A DNA stretch of 64,000 bases, taken from the NCBI GenBank assembly GCA_032718565.1, contig JAVGVS010000004.1:3238802-3302801 (forward strand), written 5' to 3'. Numbering within the stretch: the stretch's first letter is position 1; the number at the start of each line of letters is the position of its first letter. The notes below the pieces were generated by a model that saw only the letters and a list, made by a program, of their open reading frames with translations, searched no databases and was not told the origin of the DNA. A program made the position numbers and the translations under genes. The DNA is from Distichodus sexfasciatus (taxonomy: Eukaryota > Chordata > Actinopteri > Characiformes > Distichodontidae). This document shows, in pieces, positions 45,168 through 57,755 of the stretch.

Positions 45168-45710
45168 GGACCTCATTCATCAATATCTTATTTTTATCTT
45201 ACATTTATTCTCAAGAAATCTTCAAAGAAAATTTTATGTTGGATTGCTGACAAGTGGGACATTGTTTGCAAGTTGCTTCTTAAGATGATGAATCCCCTGT
45301 CCTTCTAGATTGAAACTGCATGCCAGCTGTTCTTAATAAGCATAGGCAAATGTGTTGTAAAACTGACAGAAAATGCCTAAACGTAGATATAAAGACGGCG
45401 GAGCACTGGTGTTATTATAGTGTGTGGGGTTTTGGGTTTTTTTTTTTAATAAAATGTTTAGTAAAATAATGATCAACAAGGATTAAAAATGTTTACATTT
45501 AAATAGCATAATGTTATACAACTGTAGAATTGTAAACCATAAGCTAATTTTTGCAGAAGCACATGCAATACAATTTGCATTGCAAGTTCTCAGCATTCGT
45601 AGATTCTGTTCTCACCTCAAATCTCAAATAAGAAAACATTGGTGAATGTCAGAATCTTTATAAAAATGGCATCAATGGGTTCTTCTCAAGTACAGTTGGT
45701 GAATGAGGCC
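45168..45710. mobile_element. MITE with GGACCTCATTCA / TGAATGAGGCC ends
   Basis: The left end GGACCTCATTCATCAAT and the right end TTGGTGAATGAGGCC are inverted repeats, flanked by CATT on both sides (45164-45167, 45711-45714). The interior has CTTAAGA and TTCTCAAG motifs. Related sequence without clear ends is at about 42840-43280, 54280-54560 and 63350-63600. The superfamily is uncertain. Confidence 0.65.
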
Positions 45711-45712
45711 CA

Positions 45713-46012
45713 TTGACTCTGGAATGCGCTTTAGGTGTCTTGAAAAATGGTAAATAAATGCAGCCGTCGTTCATTCTCAGATGCTATATTTGAGATTTAG
45801 AAGAGTAATATAATAGGCATTTTTCACCGCTTTGGGATTTAAAAGCCCCAGGGCGCTTAGTGTGATGTAGCTCCTTTGTGGGTTTGATGCTGCATAAGGA
45901 GTGCCACTTTGGAAGGTGAGACTGCTGTACGCTTGTTTCATTTATAGTACCATCTGTGCAATAAGTGAGATAACATCTTTAAGATTAGGATGAAAATAGG
46001 AAAATGGAGTTT
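45713..46012 (+). repeat. Duplicated non-coding block 2, copy 2
   Basis: This is the partner of 43535-43850, about 2.2 kb downstream in direct orientation. The MITE at 45168-45710 abuts its left edge, so the MITE may have inserted into this copy. Confidence 0.8.
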
Positions 46013-47621
46013 TAGTGAAACATGGAAATGTTATGACCTTTATGTTATAGCTCGACTGATGCTGGGTTTAAAATGCTGAATATCTGATGTTTCGTTAAAC
46101 AACAATGAAACTCTGTAAGATAAAGAAAAAAATAATAGTGTATTATAATAGTAGATGTGTGTGTGTGTGTGTAAAAATGTAAAATAGTTTCTTTCATGTT
46201 CAACAGAACATATTTTATATTTATATATGTATACAATTAAAAACATAGAAAACATATTTAGATCAGTTGTGTGTATATTCATAAAAAAACAAACATTACC
46301 TAAAGATCTACATTTTTACAAATGAATAGAAATGTAAATTTGCTGTGGTTGTCATTAAAAACACTCTAATGGACAAACTACCCACTGACATCATTCATAA
46401 CAGGTTTTAAGCATCCATCCTCCCTCTCTCCCCTTCTTTTTAATCATTGTCTATCGACCATTATAAAAACCATACCGATTCATCAGTAATTAGCTCATAT
46501 CGGCTGGAAATACTGGCACACCAATTTATCGGCCGGACTGTACTTTACAGCAGAGTCTTTAATCATGTTTGGCCTCAGCACCATGGATGGCGGAGCAGCT
46601 AAAACCCGGCTCATTCAGTTTAAGTTTGCCTCTATGCCCTGTATTATTCATCAAGGTGCTTCATAGACACTGGGGTCTGGCTTCACCACATCCATTTGCT
46701 ATGCGCAACTCGGTTTGGCCCCGAGTTCTTTAAATTCTTCTTCCTTCCCGCTCAAGGAAATAAAGAAAAAAAGGGGGAGGGGGGTCTAGAAATTAGAAAC
46801 GAGGCAGTGTACAGTAAGCAAAGCAGCATGGCCTTTTTTTCTCTGCGGAGGCAGATTTGACTGGCGACGGCCCTGGCAACGAGAGCGGAATGAGCAATGA
46901 CTTTTCTCCATTTCGAGCCTCGTGACTTGGGGCCTCTTCTCTCCTCGACCTGTCGCATTTGCATGTTTATCCATTGCCGCTTTGTCACGCTCTCGCAGGA
47001 TGGGAAGAAATGACTCCCCTCCTCCCTCCTGCCTTGCTCCATCCCCGCTCCTTTCAGCCATTCTAGCAATGCTGAACGTGTCGTGGACCACGTTGACTTC
47101 TCTGAATGACGAGAGGTCTTAATTTTCGAGAGGACCACTGCTCATCTTTCATGTCTGTTTCCACGTCATGTCAGTGCCACAGCTTTTAAAAAGTCCTGAC
47201 AGTTCCTGCAGAGACTGACTTTGATGCTAAAGAAGAAATGACACCAATCTGATAAGTGGATTGGATATCGGTCTGATAACGACTCAGGTATCAGTGGCAC
47301 TGGACCGATCTCTGGAGCTGATCCGTCAGTTTTTCTATATTTGCATATGTGTGTTTTTTTTTTCCAGATTCGTATCGTATCAATAGATATCCAGTCATGC
47401 TATGTCTATGTCTAAGAGGTTCAATGTTAAAGTTTCCAAAAGGCTTTGAAAACATGGGAATATTTTTTAGATGATTAGCAAACAGCAAGATGTTTTGTCA
47501 GTTGTGGAAAGTTTGGTTGGCAGTGCTTTTTATCTGAAGTAAAAACTCACAAGTGATATTCTGGAAGATGGAACACAAGACGAGACAAAAGAGAAATTTT
47601 ATATTGTTTGGCGTTTGGCGT

Positions 47622-47790
47622 TTGGCGTTTTCAACTGGTTCTGTCCCATGGACCACCATTCAGACTTAGCAGTAGTAGAAAGTAGAAAGTGATTTCAGTA
47701 GTGAAACTAGATTGGATGTCACAGACCACCTGCATTGTCACCACGGACCACCAGGGGGGCGTGGACCGCCGTATGAAAACCCCTGAAAGT
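47622..47790 (-). mobile_element. Non-autonomous hAT-type repeat, copy 5
   Basis: Inverted: CAACTGGTTCTGTCCCATGG, GTGATTTCAGTAGTGAAAC, CACAGACCACCTGCATTG, and CCACGGACCACCAGG. It is preceded by three tandem copies of TTTGGCG. Confidence 0.75.
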
Positions 47791-49174
47791 GGTAAATATA
47801 CACATTATGAAAGCTGTAAAATCATTTACCTGCTACCTTAAACTTCCATAAAATATCTCTAAAGTAAGTGTAAAATAAATGTGCCCAAATCTGGGCCTAC
47901 TCTACATTGATTGATGGTGACAGTTTCTATATTTTGAACATTGTGATTTTTAGGACCCTGCTTAATTATTTTATTTCTTCAGTTATTTTATGCACGTGCT
48001 TAAAAGTGTAAGTGAGAGGAACCCAGTGAACATTAATATTTCTATAGCAAAACTATATGAATCAACTCATCATTAAAATCTCTGAACGTTAATCGATCCC
48101 GTTTTGCCCGTCGTTTGTAACTGCTCTCCAAAAGCCTCTGTCGCACGACTCCGTCTCCCTTTATTCCCTCTTAAAATATAGATCAGAGGCCGTCGGCAGC
48201 CATCACCCCTTTTGCCCTCTGCCTTTTTTCCCTTTTTTTCTACCGAGGCTAGAAGATCATTACTTTTGATTTACATTCAGGTAAGCCGAGCTCCGGCTCA
48301 AGGGACACTAACTTTGGAATTTTCCCCTCAGCCTCTCGACGTTTAAATATCACATTTTTTCACCACTTTCACCCTGCAATTTATATGTCAAGCGTCCTCG
48401 GCCTCTGAACTCGGGCACATATAAAAAGTGCGTTTCCCTGTCAGTCCTGTCAAACGGACCGTCTGTCACTCTCCTTTCCCCTTCTTATTTACCTGGCATC
48501 GATCATGCATAAAGTGCCATAATTCTACAGTTAATTCAAGCTGGGAATTAATAGCGCAGCCACTTTATTCCCACTTAATGGCACCGGAGCCACACTTTGG
48601 CCGGAGCTCGGCTGAAAATCAGACTCGAACAGAAAAAAGGAATCGAAAATGATAAGGTCACTGAGTCCTGTGAATAATGAGACGCACTGGGGATGGAGAG
48701 GGACGACCGAGAACCAAGCTTTGGAGTTTCTTTTGGAGTGATGTTTTTTCCCCCCCATCTGTATAAAAACTGCACTGTGTGAAATCTTTACCCAGTTTAA
48801 TAATTAACTCTTTCTTTTGGGTTGTTGCTGACCCTGAGGATTTGGGAATGTTTGGCTGGTTATTCGGGAATAAGTTTGTGAATAACATTGCAAGAAAAGT
48901 TTTAAAAACTAGACTAAAAGACACATTTTTGAGTCTGTCTAGTTAACGATGAGCTTTGCTATGACCATGCATGACCATTGATGGGCATTAATGGGCAGTA
49001 GTTGTACTTACTAACACGTTACTGTACTGTTATTTCTTTGCAGTTAACAGCAGTGTAAGGGATTAAAATTTCCAAACTTAAATTTATTTAGCCCTTTTTG
49101 TATGTTCAGAACACTTTTACATAAAAACTGTTGGAGGATGAAGAAGAGAGGAATATATTTAAATATTGAAAGTA

Positions 49175-50083
49175 CAATCGTCCCTCACCACTTCGCACTT
49201 AGACTTTCGCGGCTTCACTCTATTGCGTTTTTTTCAAATATATTCATTAAAAAGTTGATCGAGACAGTGAAAATGATATAGCACACGCTTGGTTGTCTTA
49301 GTCAATAATACGCCCCTGTATTACAATAAAAATTACTGTACGTGTGGACTGTAGGCCTATGTAAATCAGGCACCCCTGTAAATCCTTCAACGCCAGGTGC
49401 AGCCAGGTGCCTTGGCTCACCCTCACGCAAGTTTGTTTCTCTCATACCGCTTCTACATCACTACGCATCGGAAGCATCTCTGCTCTTGTAAGTGTTTGTG
49501 AGAACTGTGTGTGTGTAATTAAATGTACAATAATAATAATATGATATTTGTAACATATTCTCAAAACCCATCTCTTCAAATCTGCTTATAGCCTCTAACC
49601 ACTGCTCTCTCACTCACATGCATGTGTTCATCTGGTCCATTCATTTGTTCTTACTTGTGCTGTCTTTCTATGTAAGTTTTCAATACGTTTTGTTTTAAAC
49701 CTTTTGATTGTATGTAAGTGTTCTTAATGTAATTTTTAACTCCTGTTGTATCTTTCAGTGTAAAGCATGCTGAGTACCTTTAAAAGGCGCTCTATAAATA
49801 AAATGTATTATTAGTATTATTATTATAAACATCTAATATGTTTTATTTTCTCTTATTTTGTCTAATATATTGGGTAATACGAGTGTAATGGTGACTAAAG
49901 GGTGTTATTTTATGTCTAGAAGACTCTAATAATGTTAAAACCCATATTTAGAAGGTCGTAAATGGGTTTCTATGCTCTAACTACAAAATATTAGATTTAT
50001 AAATAAAAAATCCTACTTCGCGGAAATGCATTTATCGCGATAGAGTCTGGAACTGATTAACCGCGATAAACGAGGGCCGACTG
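49175..50083. mobile_element. Tigger/mariner-like non-autonomous element with TA duplication
   Basis: The 909-bp element has left end CAATCGTCCCTCACCACTTC and an inverted right end (CAGTCGGCCCTCGTTTATCG on the minus strand), flanked by TA on both sides (49173-49174, 50084-50085). CGCGGCTTCACTC near the left and ATCGCGATAGAGTC near the right belong to subterminal repeats. The TA target and such ends fit the Tc1/mariner superfamily, Tigger branch. No transposase is visible. Confidence 0.75.
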
Positions 50084-50560
50084 TATTGTCATTATTTACA
50101 TTTGTTTCAGTCAGAGATGCAAACAACTTTGGCCTTTATTGTAAGCTTATTCCCTGTCTGAGAAACATTTCGTCTCACATGGCAACGTGAAATTTGACTT
50201 TATTTGTCATACAAGCTGCAGTATTTTTTGGTTTTGCTGATTGATTGTTGAATACTTCACTACAAATTTAATTGTTCCAGTAAAGTGGATTAAAAGATGG
50301 TTATTGTATGAGCCTGTTTCAGGGATGTAGCAATACGTCAGTCCTCATCGATGCATAGGTTCAGAGATCAGGCAGATAGCATTGATTCAAAGTAAAAACA
50401 TCAATATTTTAGTTGTTTTTTGCTTTTGGATTGAATTGAATTAAATAAAAATTAGATTGTACCAGATTTTGCTATGTTGGCAAATGTCAAATTGTGACCC
50501 ATTTTACTGATATAATTTTGTTTTGTGATGAAACACCCCTATCTGTTATAAGGGGTGGGA

Positions 50561-50710
50561 GTCAATGTCAAATCAAACTTTATTGTCATCTTTGCTATAT
50601 ACTGTACAAGTAAACAGAGAGACAAGACAATATGGCTCCAGGTTTAACATGGGCAAAGAATAAATAAAACACAGAAAAAGCAAAATATGAATAGAATATA
50701 AAATATCAAC
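50561..50710 (+). repeat. Dispersed repeat, CAAACTTTATTGTCATC type
   Basis: TCAAACTTTATTGTCATC, GCTATATACTGTACAAG, AGAGAGACAAGACAATATGG and CTCCAGGTTTAACATG also occur, slightly changed, at 54716-54880 in the same order. Confidence 0.75.
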
Positions 50711-51258
50711 TTTAAACTAAAGGTAGAAAAAGACACCGTTGGATTACATGCAGTATTCAGCCTACAATTAGGGTCTTAGAGTTGTCTCACACTGAATGTG
50801 CATTAGATCTACGTTTCAATTTGACACTCTATTTTTTTTTCTTTTTTTTTTAAGTCTGAGCTAACATCAATTATGAGTTAACTATATGAGGAGTTCACTA
50901 ATATGTGCAAATATCGAAGAGCAGTGAAGTGGAGAAACTACGGTCTATGTACAATAATTTCAATAATTTGTGCAAATACCCTATCATCAGTCAAGTGAGA
51001 AACTACAATCAGTGATATGTACAAGCAGACTTCAAAAGTTGTGCAGATATTGTAGCAGCAGTCAAGAGACAAGAATTACGATCACAAAAGCCAATTAAGT
51101 ATTATAACAAGTAACTAATTACTTTTGATACAAAGTTAGGAGTAAAGTAATAGTAGTACTCTTTTAAAAAGTAATCAGTAAAACATAACTTTATGTTCTT
51201 CCTGAACAACTTGTCCACCAGTACTCATGACACTGATCTAAATGCTGTGTCTTTACAG

Positions 51259-51432
51259 CGAGGTTCTGTGGTGATCCTGGCATGCCTGCGCGAGCCAAGA
51301 GAGAGGGGCGGAGTTTCATTTTTAAGTCGGAGGTGCTGTACAGCTGCAGCGCCCTCTACGTGCTTGTAGGGTCATCAGCACGCATCTGTCAAGCTGACGG
51401 CAGCTGGAGCGGCACCCAGCCTCGATGTATAG
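51259..51432 (+). CDS. csmd2: CSMD2 Sushi/CCP exon 7 (intact)
   Basis: This 174-nt, phase 1-1 exon was found by reading the frame after the CTTTACAG acceptor. It encodes RFCGDPGMPARAKREGRSF, then SEVLYSC, SSARIC, and ADGSWSGTQPRC. The four cysteines and the tryptophan are intact. The family motif FCGDPG(I/V)P and LVGSS.RICQADG are clear. The donor is GTAATA from 51433, weaker than the others but in the expected place and phase. The second cysteine is followed by SALYVLVGS instead of the usual N-P-G-Y type turn, which agrees with this module in CSMD relatives. Confidence 0.94.
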
Positions 51433-51570
51433 GTAATAAAACATTCTAAACCCAACTATAAAATAAATTTGTATGTACCAGGTATGTATTTTAACTATAT
51501 AGCAGTATTTATGATATATGTCAAATCATGTCTGTGTGTATTAAGTAAATAGTAACGGCAGCACTGTTAT

Positions 51571-51618
51571 AACACACACACACACACACATATGTATATA
51601 TATATATATACATATATA
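51571..51618. repeat. CA/TA compound microsatellite
   Basis: About nine AC units followed by TATGTATATA and further TA units. Confidence 0.9.
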
Positions 51619-51722
51619 GTTTACTGTGCTTTTAAATGTTTGCAGAATATAATGTACCACAAATTATTGCATTTTTAAATACTCCAATTATCAAAGTAAA
51701 TAATAGTCTCAAAGTGTATATA

Positions 51723-53212
51723 CAGTGCCTTGAAAAAGTATTCATACCTCTTGAACTTTTACTCATTTTGACACCTTACAACCACAAACTTAAATGTTTT
51801 TCATTGAGATTTTCTGTGATAGACCAACACAACGTAGCACATAATTGTGAAGTGGTATGAAAATGATACATGGTTTTCAAAATTTTACGCAAATAAAAAT
51901 CTGAAAAGTGTGGCGTGCATTTGTATTCAGCCCTCTGTACTCCAATACTGCTAAATAAAATCCAGTGCAATCAATTGCCTTCAGAAGTCACCTAATTTTG
52001 ATAATAGAGTTCACCTGTGTGTAATTTAGTCTCATTATGAATACACCTGTTCTGTGAAGGCCTCAGTGGTTTGTTAGAGAACATTATTGAACAAACAGCA
52101 TCATGAAGACCAAGGAACTCACCAGACAGGTCAGGGATAAAGTTGTAGATAAGTTTAAAGCAGGGTTAGGTTATAAAAATATCCCAAGCTTTGAACATCT
52201 CAAGGAGCACTGTTCAACCCATCATCCAAAAATGGAAAAAGTATGCTACAACTGCAAACCTACCAAGACATGGCTGTCCACCTAAACTGACAGACGGAGC
52301 AAGGAGAGCACTGGTCAGAGAAGCTTCCAAGAGGCCCATGGTCACTCTGAGGAGCTGCAGAAATGCACAGCTCAGGTGGGAGAATCTGTCCACAGGACAA
52401 CTGTAAGTCGTGTAGTCCACAAATCTCGCCTATATGGAAGAGTGGCAAGAAGAAAGCCATTGTTGACAGAAAGACATAAAAAGTCACGTTTGCAGTTTGC
52501 CAGGAGCCATGTAGGGGACACAGCAAACATGTGGAAGAAGGTGCTCTCGTCAGACGAGACCAAAGTTGAACTTTTGGGCCTAAATGCAAAGCGCTGCGTG
52601 TGGCGGAAAAGTAACACTGCTCATCACCCTGAACACACCATCCCCACTGTGAAACATGGTGGTGGCAGCATCATGCTGTGGGGATGCTTTTCTTCAGCAG
52701 GGACAGGGAAGCTGGTCAGAGTTGATGGGAAGATGGATGGCGCTAAATACAGGACAATCCTGGAAGAAGACCTGTTGGAGGCTGCAAAGGACTTGAGACT
52801 GGGAAGGAGATTCAAAACAATGACCCTAAACATACAGCAAGAGCTACAATGGAATGGTTTAGATCAAAGAATATTCATGTGCTAGAATGGTCCAGTCAAA
52901 GTCCAGACCTAAATCCCATTGAGCATCTGTGGCAAGACTTGAAAATTGCTGTTCACAGACGCTCTCCATCCAATCTGGCTGAGCTTGAGCTATTTTGCTA
53001 TGAAGAATGGGCAAAAATTTCAGTCTCTAGATGTGCAAAGCTGGTAGAGACATACCCCAAAAGACTTGCAGCTGTAATTGCAGCGAAAGGAGACTCTACA
53101 AAGTATTGACGCAGGGAGGCTGAATACAAATGCACTCCACACTTTCCAGATTTTTATTTGCTTAAAATTTTGAAAACCATGTATCATTTTCGTACCACTT
53201 CACAATTGGGGG
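51723..53212 (+). mobile_element. Tc1-like transposon with decayed transposase and truncated right end
   Basis: The left end CAGTGCCTTGAAAAAGTATT follows a TA. The long subterminal repeat at about 51850-51935 reappears inverted at 53115-53205. The outer part of the right repeat is missing (sequence changes at CACAATTGGGGGTGG). The transposase starts MKTKELTRQVRDKVV at 52103. It is then split over frames: a DNA-binding part (52103-52285), NLPRHGCPPKLTDGARRA in a second frame, then VHRTTVSRVVHKS to HGGGSIMLWGCFS (from 52376). The catalytic DNDPKH stretch (NNDPKH here) is one frame off after about 52812, and the final part is VLEWSSQSPDLNPIEHLWQ. A DD34E-type enzyme was ancestral, and this copy cannot make it. 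Confidence 0.9.
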
Positions 53213-53270
53213 TGGGGGGTCTGAATGTCATATTGTACATGAGAACAGATGGCTAGAATCTGAACTATGT

Positions 53271-53364
53271 TGATAACGATAATGGTGGTTATGATGATGA
53301 TGTTGGTTATGATGATGGTTATGCTACTGCTGCTGCTCCTGATGATGATGATGATGATGATGAT
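53271..53364. repeat. Imperfect GAT/GGTTAT repeat
   Basis: GATGATGAT runs alternate with GTTGGTTATGATGATGG, ending in a clean (GAT)n tract. Confidence 0.9.
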
Positions 53365-53397
53365 AACTACACCATATGTGTATCTCTCTCGTTTTAG

Positions 53398-53471
53398 AAC
53401 CGACCAGGACGACTTGTGAAAATCCTGGCAGTCCCGAATACGGCTCTCTGAACGCCAGCACAGGCTTTAAG
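53398..53471 (+). CDS. csmd2: CSMD2 Sushi module 8, first half exon
   Basis: This 74-nt exon, phase 1 at its start and phase 0 at its end, encodes EPTRTTCENPGSPEYGSLN and ASTGFK. This is the first half of a Sushi module with only its first cysteine. The acceptor GTTTTAG ends at 53397 and the donor GTAGGT begins at 53472. The Glu codon is built from the last G of the previous exon. The second half is 5.7 kb downstream at 59172-59283. Such a split in this module is expected from the family, where EPT.T(S/T)CENPG and G(F/Y)QVGS straddle an exon border as I recall it. Reading through the donor gives no Sushi-like sequence. Confidence 0.92.
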
Positions 53472-54715
53472 GTAGGTGCCTTATCAGTGTCGGGACACAC
53501 ACTTCATTGCACACACACACACACCGTCAGACAAGCCCTCCTTGCCTGCTTTCAAACATGAGCTAATTAGCTTAATTACCAGTATTGTTGCATGTTTACT
53601 GTGTACAATATAGATTATTGTTGCAGATTATTTCCCGTCACCTGCATATTTTTAGTCCTGATTTTTGCTTTTTGTTCTCTTCACCCAACATGATTAAAGC
53701 CTCTCAGAATATCAGAAGTATTTTACATAAGCTACGCATGCCGTCATTTCTTCCAAATGCCCATTCTTATGAAGCACAATTGAGTTATTTGTCAGGGTCA
53801 CTCAGTGAAAATGAGCCGGCGAAGTTTCCGGCAGTTTAAAGACACGTCAACTGTGTCTCCTCCTTCCCCTCCTTCTCCGGCTCCTATTGTCCTGGGAGAT
53901 TCCTGATGTTCAGATCTGTGCCATCTTAACCGTGCTATTCCTGCTTTGAGCTTTTTTTATTGTCTCGTCTACATCAAGGAAGGGGCCGAGCTCAAAGAAG
54001 CCTGCTTTCATTACCCAGAATGGAAAGTCATTATTTCCTGTAGCTATCGCTGGCAGGTCTTAGTCTCGCTGACGTGAATCAGAGCAGGCACCTGTATTAA
54101 GGTGGCAGCTCAGTTCTCCCCCAGTCTCGCCACGCTGATGTGGTGACCCACAAATAAACAAAATCCAATCCGGTCTCCTTTTGTAAGCATGGACTGAGTT
54201 CTTGACACCGAGGAATAAGATTTGAAAGGCAGAAACGCTGTCTTTATTTGGATGTCTGTTTGGCAGGCAAGAACCACATTCACCAGTATATTCTTAAATA
54301 TTTTCTTAAGAATGTTAAGACATTTTTGTAGTATAATATTATAAAACTATAGAGTGAAAGAATATCCAGTAAGCTTTTGCTGAATAAGTTGTACACAAAC
54401 ATGCATGCAGTACAATTAGTGTAAGCAGCAACTGTAGCAGTTGTAGATCGTGTTCTTATTTAAGAACAAATCTTAATTTAATTAAAATTACTGGTGAATG
54501 TCAGAGTGTTCGTGAAGACTGTGTAAGTGGGTTTTAAGATCTTAAGAACGGTTGTTGAATAAGTTTGTGCTTAATCTTAATATTTCTTGAATTCTTGTCT
54601 TGGGTAGGCCATAGTGGAAACTTCATCACATAACATTTTCAAGGGATGTTGTAAAATATTGCAGTAAGTTGACAAGCCAGATTAAAATTAGGAGTGGAAA
54701 GAGCAAAACAGAAGA

Positions 54716-54880
54716 AGTTCAAAGTCAAAGTCAAAGTCAACTTTATTGTCATCTCTGCTATATACTGTACAGATACATAGAGAGACGAGATGACGTGGCT
54801 CCAGGTTATTTCCAGTGCAAACAAACAAAGAACAGTAGAACAGAGAATAAATAGGCAGTGGCACGACTAGGCACATGGAA
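54716..54880 (+). repeat. Dispersed repeat, CAACTTTATTGTCATC type
   Basis: It opens with AAAGTCAAAGTCAAAGTCAA, then TTTATTGTCATCTCTGC, ATATACTGTACAGATAC and GTGGCTCCAGGTTATTTCC. This is the second copy of the repeat at 50561-50710. Confidence 0.75.
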
Positions 54881-55062
54881 TAAACAATAAATAAGTAAAA
54901 ATACTAAAATATACATTAAACAATATACATTATAAACCAGACAATATACAATATACATTTTAGACTAGACAGGGAAGACAGACATAGAGCTAAAAAATTA
55001 AGTAAATCTATTGGTGTTAAAAATACTTGAGAAAATGGCTTAACCAACCTAGGGTTGCCACC

Positions 55063-55185
55063 TAGGTCTGACATATCGCCAACCCGACCAATCACTTTCC
55101 CTATAAGTGGAAACACATCTGACCTATAACATTCAGTGTCCCGGGAGAGTGACTCCCGCCTACCACCCCCCACCCCCGAGAAAGA
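55063..55185 (-). mobile_element. Small hAT-like MITE, truncated copy
   Basis: CTAGGGTTGCCACCTAGG, CCAACCCGACCAATCAC, AACACATCTGACCTATAAC, then ATTCAGTGTCCCGGGAGAG match the reverse complement of 60973-61156. One end is missing. Confidence 0.7.
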
Positions 55186-57755
55186 CCATCAAAAGGACAG
55201 TCACAGTAAAAGCAGGGCAAGTGGTAGCCCTACTCCAGCCACTACCGTTTATTTCTACTACATTATCAGCAGACATTTAATGAAAAGGGGAGAACCCTCG
55301 TTAAAAAAATAAAATAACCTCAGTGCATCACATCTTCGCTATTAACACCAAGGGAAAAACTGAGTAAAATGATTAAACTGATATAATGACTCAGCACTGT
55401 TGGATCACAGAAGGGAATAGAAAATAAAATAGGTAATCCAGAACGAAGTCCAAAAACAAAGCAAGAGGTCATACACAAACTACAAGGCGAAGCAGATAAA
55501 AATGCTCTATGCATCAGAGTTGGCAGCGTTTGCAAGCCAAGTATTTTACAATAACCCTTTTAAGATTCGCAGTATAATTATTTACAGTTCATAATCAACA
55601 GGGAAAAGGCAATAAGCTCAAGATTAGTTTATCTTTGGAACATGTTCATCCACTTCTAGACAGAAGCACCACTTGCCAACAGACGAGGCAGGCAACTGTT
55701 TGGGACCCCATGGCATTTAGGGGCCCCTGAGGGCTGATTATTTATAAAATAATGGTGATGAGTGTTGGTTGGAGGGGTCCCTCTGATTTTTTCTCTAGGG
55801 CCCAAGAGGCTCATATATTGTCCCTGCTTTCATATAGGAGTCTGAGGCTTCATCAGGCATGAATTGTAACTGGCACATTTTCTGTAATGAAATTGGCTCA
55901 ACTTCCTTTAATTTTTGTGTTGCCAGCAGTGGATCTGTTGTGTCTATAACCGTGAGCCAAATTGGCTAGCATGGAGAGGACTGAAATGCATTTTGACGAT
56001 AATGCTACACCTATTGTTTGACAGTAAAATGTTTCTCAATGCTAAATCTAAGCCTTCTGTGTGTTATGTTGTTATGTGATAGAACATTTCCGAGTGTATT
56101 TTGTCTCATTTCCAACTTTTTTCATGAGAAAACCCTGTTAGAGTTGTAGAAGTAATAATAATTATGCAATTTTTTTTTTTTATTGTTCTTTTAATTTCTT
56201 AATTGTCAGAGCCCTTATTCCTTCTGTGGTGCAATAAATATTTCAAAAACAACTTAATATATCTAGAAATATACATTTTGTGAATGTAGTTTTAAAAAGT
56301 AAAATTATAAAGGAATGACATACTGAAACATTTAGTAGAATTTGTGTTACTTTACCAAAACATTACTCAACTACAAGTAAAACTACTGGTGTTAAAACAT
56401 ACTACTACTGTTGATGTTGAATGCATTATCAAAATTGGTTTTCGATCCCTTAAATATTATACATTTTAAAATATGATAAATATTTTCTCAGTGCGTCACA
56501 CCACTGCTGTTAACATCAAAGGATAGAGTGATTATTTCAGCTAAACATTTTTTGTTTAGCATGATATGAAAGAAATATCTGCCTTTATGTTAGCCAATGT
56601 AATGATCCTAAACATACCAAAGATGCTAAAGCATTTGTGTACAAACAGCTGTACATTGGTTGATGGTCTTTATTGGGTACAATACAGATGAAAGGTTTGG
56701 ATAGAATTCCAAATTCAGAGTAGGCTGGGAACTATGTGAATCTGCTGCTCATGTTTTATTTCCTTTGGTAGGTGGGATTTGTTCTGATGATGTCAGACTT
56801 ATTTGTTGGCCTAATAGCAAATAATGATTTTAAAAGTAGATTCACGTAAGGCCAAAATGACAAAAAATACAATTACCCCATTATAGGCAGTTACAGTAAC
56901 AGAAGTCTTTGGTAACAGAACACTTTAACAATTAGTGATATAATGAAACAATATCCCTGATTCTATAAAATGTGCGGTTGTGTGTGATATTACTAAAATA
57001 TTAGTACTAAAGGAAGTGACTCTGACAAAAATGCTCAGGACTAAACTTAATGCTGACAAGTTTGGAATCAGATCAGTATCACCAACACAGCTTACAGAAA
57101 GTCACCGATCAGCATCGGCCTGGAAAAGGTTGATCGGCCCATCTCTATTTTTACTTGATAGCATGACAAATTGCCAGCAGCAGGACGCCTATCAGATTCC
57201 TGGAATATGTAGCATTCCTGCAGAGTTCAGCTCTAGCCCCAATCTCTCGCCCGGACTCGCCTAATCAAGGTCTTCAAAAACACCCAGATGTCAGAGGAGC
57301 ATGTGGTAGATTAAGGTCGGAAGAGATCTCTATGGGAGACGAGATCTCCAGGTGTCAAATTGGACACGTTTTATGTGAGGAGCAAAAGAGAAAAAGAAAT
57401 TAGAAATTTAAATTGTATGGAAAATGTTTTTAAAAATATATACCTAAAGGTATTTGTGTAAACTGTACTGTTTATTTGCATCCGTATTTGCATTATAATG
57501 TATACATTTATTATAGAATGAATGAAACTATTAATGTTAATAACACAATCATTCTCATGCTTTAACCACAAAATCAAAACTCAGATTGTTGGTTGAAGGT
57601 TGAAGCTCAGATCCACTTCTTGAGCAAAAACTAAAAAAATTGTCCTACATGGGAAAACATTCTGTGCCAAAGGCTTATAGAATGATATAGTGAAAATATA
57701 GAATGAAATAGTGTAAGTGTGATCATTTTTGGTCAGTTATTATGGTCATTATGCT

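Larger units (their letters stand above)
42132..51258 (+). other. Intron between exons 41958-42131 and 51259-51432
   Basis: It holds repeat fragments at 42538-42665 and 42965-43112, a duplicated non-coding block (43535-43850 and 45713-46012), a MITE (45168-45710), two hAT-type repeats, a Tigger-like element (49175-50083) and a dispersed repeat (50561-50710). Repeat-poor blocks at 44260-45060, 46530-47130 and 48090-48660 are possible regulatory DNA. The acceptor is CTTTACAG. Confidence 0.8.
51433..53397 (+). other. Intron between Sushi exons 7 and 8a
   Basis: Most of it is a decayed Tc1-like transposon (51723-53212). A CA/TA microsatellite precedes that element, and a GAT-rich repeat (53271-53364) ends about 30 bases before the next exon. 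Confidence 0.85.

Noticed and set aside
52376..52885. A functional transposase gene of 169 codons
   Set aside because: The frame is only the central part of a Tc1 transposase. The start and the second catalytic Asp region are in other frames and the right terminal repeat is truncated.
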